Below are positions 61,832 through 64,000 of a DNA stretch of 64,000 nt, one piece after another; the stretch's first letter is position 1, and each line of letters begins with the position of its first letter. The notes under the pieces are model-generated. The model worked only from the letters and a program-made list of their open reading frames with translations, did no database searches and was not told the origin of the DNA. Source of the DNA: Verrucomicrobiota bacterium (GTDB taxonomy: Bacteria; Verrucomicrobiota; Verrucomicrobiia; Opitutales; Opitutaceae); NCBI GenBank assembly GCA_018239675.1, contig JAFEGX010000146.1, forward strand, positions 1-64,000. The letters are read 5' to 3'. Both the position numbers and the translations under genes were made by a program.

Positions 61832-61996
61832 CCACGAAGATCACGAAGCCCACCAAGGCCAGACTCGGGCAGCTTTGCGGTCGTGGCGGTCTTTCCGGTC
61901 AACCAGGATTGGAGACCGATCCGTTTCACCGCGAAGCACGCAAGGATCGCGAAGACCTGACCGGTCCGGCCTTGGTGGGCTTGGTGTTCTTCGTGG
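61832..61996. repeat. Long CCACGAAG-family element with nested inner hairpin, copy 2
   Basis: The outer arms (CCACGAAGATCACGAAGCC and GCTTGGTGTTCTTCGTGG) enclose inner words AGCTTTGCGG and CCGTTTCACCGCGAAGC, in the same order as at 28661-28817. It is in the 372-bp gap between hyaD and the cytochrome c gene (61802-62173). The rest of the gap has two small hairpins (TGCTGG/CCAGCA near 62090 and GCCCC/GGGGC near 62145) and no gene. Confidence 0.78.
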
Positions 61997-62173
61997 CCAA
62001 CCCTGATTGACCGGCACCATCCGTCCAAGCACCCCCACCAACTTCTGCGCACACCTCGGCAAATGATGCGGAGCCAACCCGGCCGGGCACCGGTCATACT
62101 GCTGGACAACCCAGCAACTCTTTTCACCTTGTAACCTATCGCCCCGCCCACCGGGGCCGTACCCTTTTCCCCT

Positions 62174-62506
62174 ATGAAACATCAACTCAAACTCACCGGC
62201 GGCCTGTTCCTTCTGGCTGCCGCGCTTAGCTACGCCGCCCCCGCCGCCGACAACTGGGACAATCTCTGCACAAAGTGCCACGGGGCCGACGGCAAGGGCC
62301 AGACGAAGGTCGGCAAGAAACTCGGGCTCAAGGACTACACCGACGCCAAGGTGCAGGCCGACCTGAAGGACGACGAGATGGCCAAGGCCATCGCCGAGGG
62401 CATCAAGGACAAGTCCGGCAAGGAGAAGATGAAGGGCTACGGCTCCGAGCTCTCCGGCGACGAGATCAAGGCCCTCGTCGAGCACGTCCGCAAGTTCAAG
62501 ACCTGA
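62174..62506 (+). CDS. Small c-type cytochrome (class I)
   Basis: 110 residues. Signal peptide MKHQLKLTGGLFLLAAALSYA, then the heme site CTKCH (Cys32, Cys35, His36). A methionine in KEKMKGYGSELSG is the likely sixth ligand. The mature protein of ~88 residues is a soluble periplasmic carrier. It lies between the hydrogenase operon and a NapC-type cytochrome, in the same direction, so it may shuttle electrons with the latter. Confidence 0.88.
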   Translation: MKHQLKLTGGLFLLAAALSYAAPAADNWDNLCTKCHGADGKGQTKVGKKLGLKDYTDAKVQADLKDDEMAKAIAEGIKDKSGKEKMKGYGSELSGDEIKALVEHVRKFKT

Positions 62507-62603
62507 CCCGGCCCCCGTCCGCTGGGTTTGCCGCCGGCGCGAATGGCCCTGCTGTTCGCGCCGGTTCGCTGTCCGCCCCCGCGACCGCTGACTCCCTCCC
62601 TCC

Positions 62604-64000
62604 ATGCCTGAACCGACTCCCTCCCCGTCGAACCCGAACCGCGTCGTTCGCTCGGCCTTCAACAACTGGATCACCGCCGCCGGCGGCGTCCTCGCCGTGG
62701 GCGCCCTGTTCTCGTTCGCGCTGCTGGTCTGGGTGGATTTCACGCAGGGCGACAAGAACCCGTACCTCGGGATCTTCACCTACATCGTCGCCCCCGCCTT
62801 CCTGATCGCGGGCTTGGTGGCGGTGTTCGCGGGCGCGTGGCTGCAGCGCCGCTACGCGATCAAGTACGCCGGCGAGTCGCCCGACCGCTGGCAGATCCGG
62901 CTCGATGACCCGCGCCAGCGCCGGCTCATCACCCTCTTCACCATCGGCGCCGTCGTCTTCCTGCTGCTGAGCGTGTTCGGCAGCTACCAGACGTACCACT
63001 ACTCCGAGTCGGTCCAGTTCTGCGGCGAGGTTTGCCACAAGGCGATGAACCCCGAGTTTGTCACCTACCAGCGCGGCGCCCACGCCCGGGTCGACTGCGT
63101 GCAGTGCCACATCGGCTCCGGCGCCGAGTGGTTCATCAAGGCCAAGATCAACGGCACCCACCAGCTGATCGCCTACACGCTCAACAACTACAACCGGCCG
63201 ATCGCCACCCCGATCAAGAACCTCCGCCCCGCCCAGGACATCTGCGAGAAGTGCCACTGGCCGGAGAAGTTCCACGGCAACATCGACGTCAATTTCGAGC
63301 ACTTCCTCTCCGACAAGGCGAACACGCCCTACAACGTCCGCATGCTGATGCACGTGAACACCGCGCGCGCCGGCAGCCCGTCGGGCGGCATCCACTGGCA
63401 CGTCAACCGCGACGAGAAGGTCGAGTACTTCGCGGCCGACGAGAAGCGCCAGGAGATCCCGTGGATGCGCGTGACGAACAAGCGCGACAATACCGTGCGC
63501 GTGTTCCGCACCGAGGCGTTCAAGGGCGAGCCGCCCGCGGACCAGATCCGGACGATGGACTGCATGGACTGCCACAACCGTCCGGCCCACGTCTTCCCGA
63601 CCGCCAACGAGGCCGTCGAGCGCGCGATGGCCGCCGGCACGCTCACCACCAGGCTGCCCAACATCAAGCGCGAGGCCGTGAAGGCCCTGACCCAGGCCGA
63701 CATCAAGACCGAGGCCGACGCCCCGGCGAAGATCGCCGAGTACCTCCGCGCGAAGTACCAGGGCAGCCCGGAGCTCAGCGCCGCAACCATCGAGGTCCAG
63801 CGCCTCTATTCCGTCACGATCTTTCCCGAGCGGAAGGCCGACTGGCGCGTCTACCCGAACAACATCGGCCACAAGGACTGGCCGGGCTGCTTCCGGTGCC
63901 ACGACGACAAGCACAAGACCTCGCTGGGTGAGGCGGTGCGCTCGAGCGACTGCACGTCCTGCCACACTATCCTCGCGCAGGGCAAGGGCGCCGAGATCGA
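62604..64000 (+). CDS. NapC/NirT-type multiheme cytochrome c (3' truncated by window edge)
   Basis: At least 465 residues; the gene runs past the end of the window. Three membrane helices lie near residues 22-44, 56-80 and 109-127, the last entering a NapC/NirT-like heme domain. Six CxxCH motifs are visible (CGEVCH as CxxxCH-like, CVQCH, CEKCH, CMDCH, CFRCH, CTSCH). Such proteins take electrons from quinol to periplasmic partners. The two extra N-terminal helices before the usual NapC anchor are unusual. It follows the small cytochrome c by 97 bp; the electron acceptor would lie downstream. Confidence 0.87.
   Translation, partial: MPEPTPSPSNPNRVVRSAFNNWITAAGGVLAVGALFSFALLVWVDFTQGDKNPYLGIFTYIVAPAFLIAGLVAVFAGAWLQRRYAIKYAGESPDRWQIRLDDPRQRRLITLFTIGAVVFLLLSVFGSYQTYHYSESVQFCGEVCHKAMNPEFVTYQRGAHARVDCVQCHIGSGAEWFIKAKINGTHQLIAYTLNNYNRPIATPIKNLRPAQDICEKCHWPEKFHGNIDVNFEHFLSDKANTPYNVRMLMHVNTARAGSPSGGIHWHVNRDEKVEYFAADEKRQEIPWMRVTNKRDNTVRVFRTEAFKGEPPADQIRTMDCMDCHNRPAHVFPTANEAVERAMAAGTLTTRLPNIKREAVKALTQADIKTEADAPAKIAEYLRAKYQGSPELSAATIEVQRLYSVTIFPERKADWRVYPNNIGHKDWPGCFRCHDDKHKTSLGEAVRSSDCTSCHTILAQGKGAEI

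Noticed and set aside
1-64000. tRNA, rRNA, integrase or prophage
   Set aside because: I looked through the intergenic stretches for tRNA-like cloverleaf ends and TTCGA loops and for integrase or phage proteins and saw none.

Overview
The window is 64 kb of very GC-rich bacterial chromosome with tightly packed genes, many 1-20 bp gene overlaps (ATGA/GTGA type) and some GTG/TTG starts. Gene content (pyrophosphate-dependent phosphofructokinase, CcsA/ResB cytochrome c biogenesis, a PocR-AraC regulator, a DUF3365 heme protein, a GH38-like DUF5054 protein, a complete arn pathway, a group 1 uptake hydrogenase) together with abundant palindromic intergenic repeats suggests a Gram-negative of the Verrucomicrobiota, most likely an Opitutaceae relative. 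That assignment is inference; no rRNA or marker gene in the window proves it. I saw no tRNA, rRNA, CRISPR array, prophage or transposase.

Layout. 1-4.5 kb: end of an RND efflux operon (adaptor, permease) running into a rhodanese and a DUF2892 membrane protein. 4.7-7 kb: a Cys/Met-metabolism PLP enzyme translationally coupled to a YeiH-family exporter. 7.3-16 kb: housekeeping and orphan genes (DUF3365 heme protein, PrmB, a rhomboid-like protein with a zinc ribbon, a TPR protein, FdhD, a PA0069-type radical SAM protein, a HAD phosphatase, a SRAP/YedK protein, an LptF/G permease). 16-23.6 kb, minus strand: a six-gene arn locus for 4-amino-4-deoxy-L-arabinose modification of lipid A, in which the usually fused ArnA is two genes. 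23.9-28.6 kb: holA, ppnP, purB, pfp. 28.8-35.2 kb: phytanoyl-CoA dioxygenase-like protein, CstA, a GH38-like protein, an amidohydrolase and a MarR regulator. 35.2-41.2 kb: a CBS-domain ClC channel divergent from MarR over a palindromic operator, an ArsR/SRPBCC module, a PocR-AraC regulator and a CoA-transferase. 41.4-48.7 kb: hemN-hemG, then the system II cytochrome c biogenesis operon (lipoprotein, ResB, CcsA). 48.9-61.8 kb: a complete [NiFe]-hydrogenase island: hypE; a minus-strand operon hypA-B-F-C-D plus a CbiMQO-type nickel transporter; and, divergently, hyaABCD. 62.2-64 kb: a small cytochrome c and a NapC/NirT-type multiheme cytochrome that runs off the end.

The strongest functional theme is respiratory electron transfer. 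Nickel import, the Hyp proteins, an uptake hydrogenase with the extra cysteines of the O2-tolerant proximal cluster, its cytochrome b, two c-type cytochromes, heme synthesis and cytochrome c assembly lie within about 22 kb. The second theme is the unusual load of interspersed palindromic elements: roughly fifteen loci belonging to at least nine sequence families, nearly all between genes. Several abut or supply stop codons. One family is present as two oppositely oriented copies of about 145 bp on either side of an arn gene.
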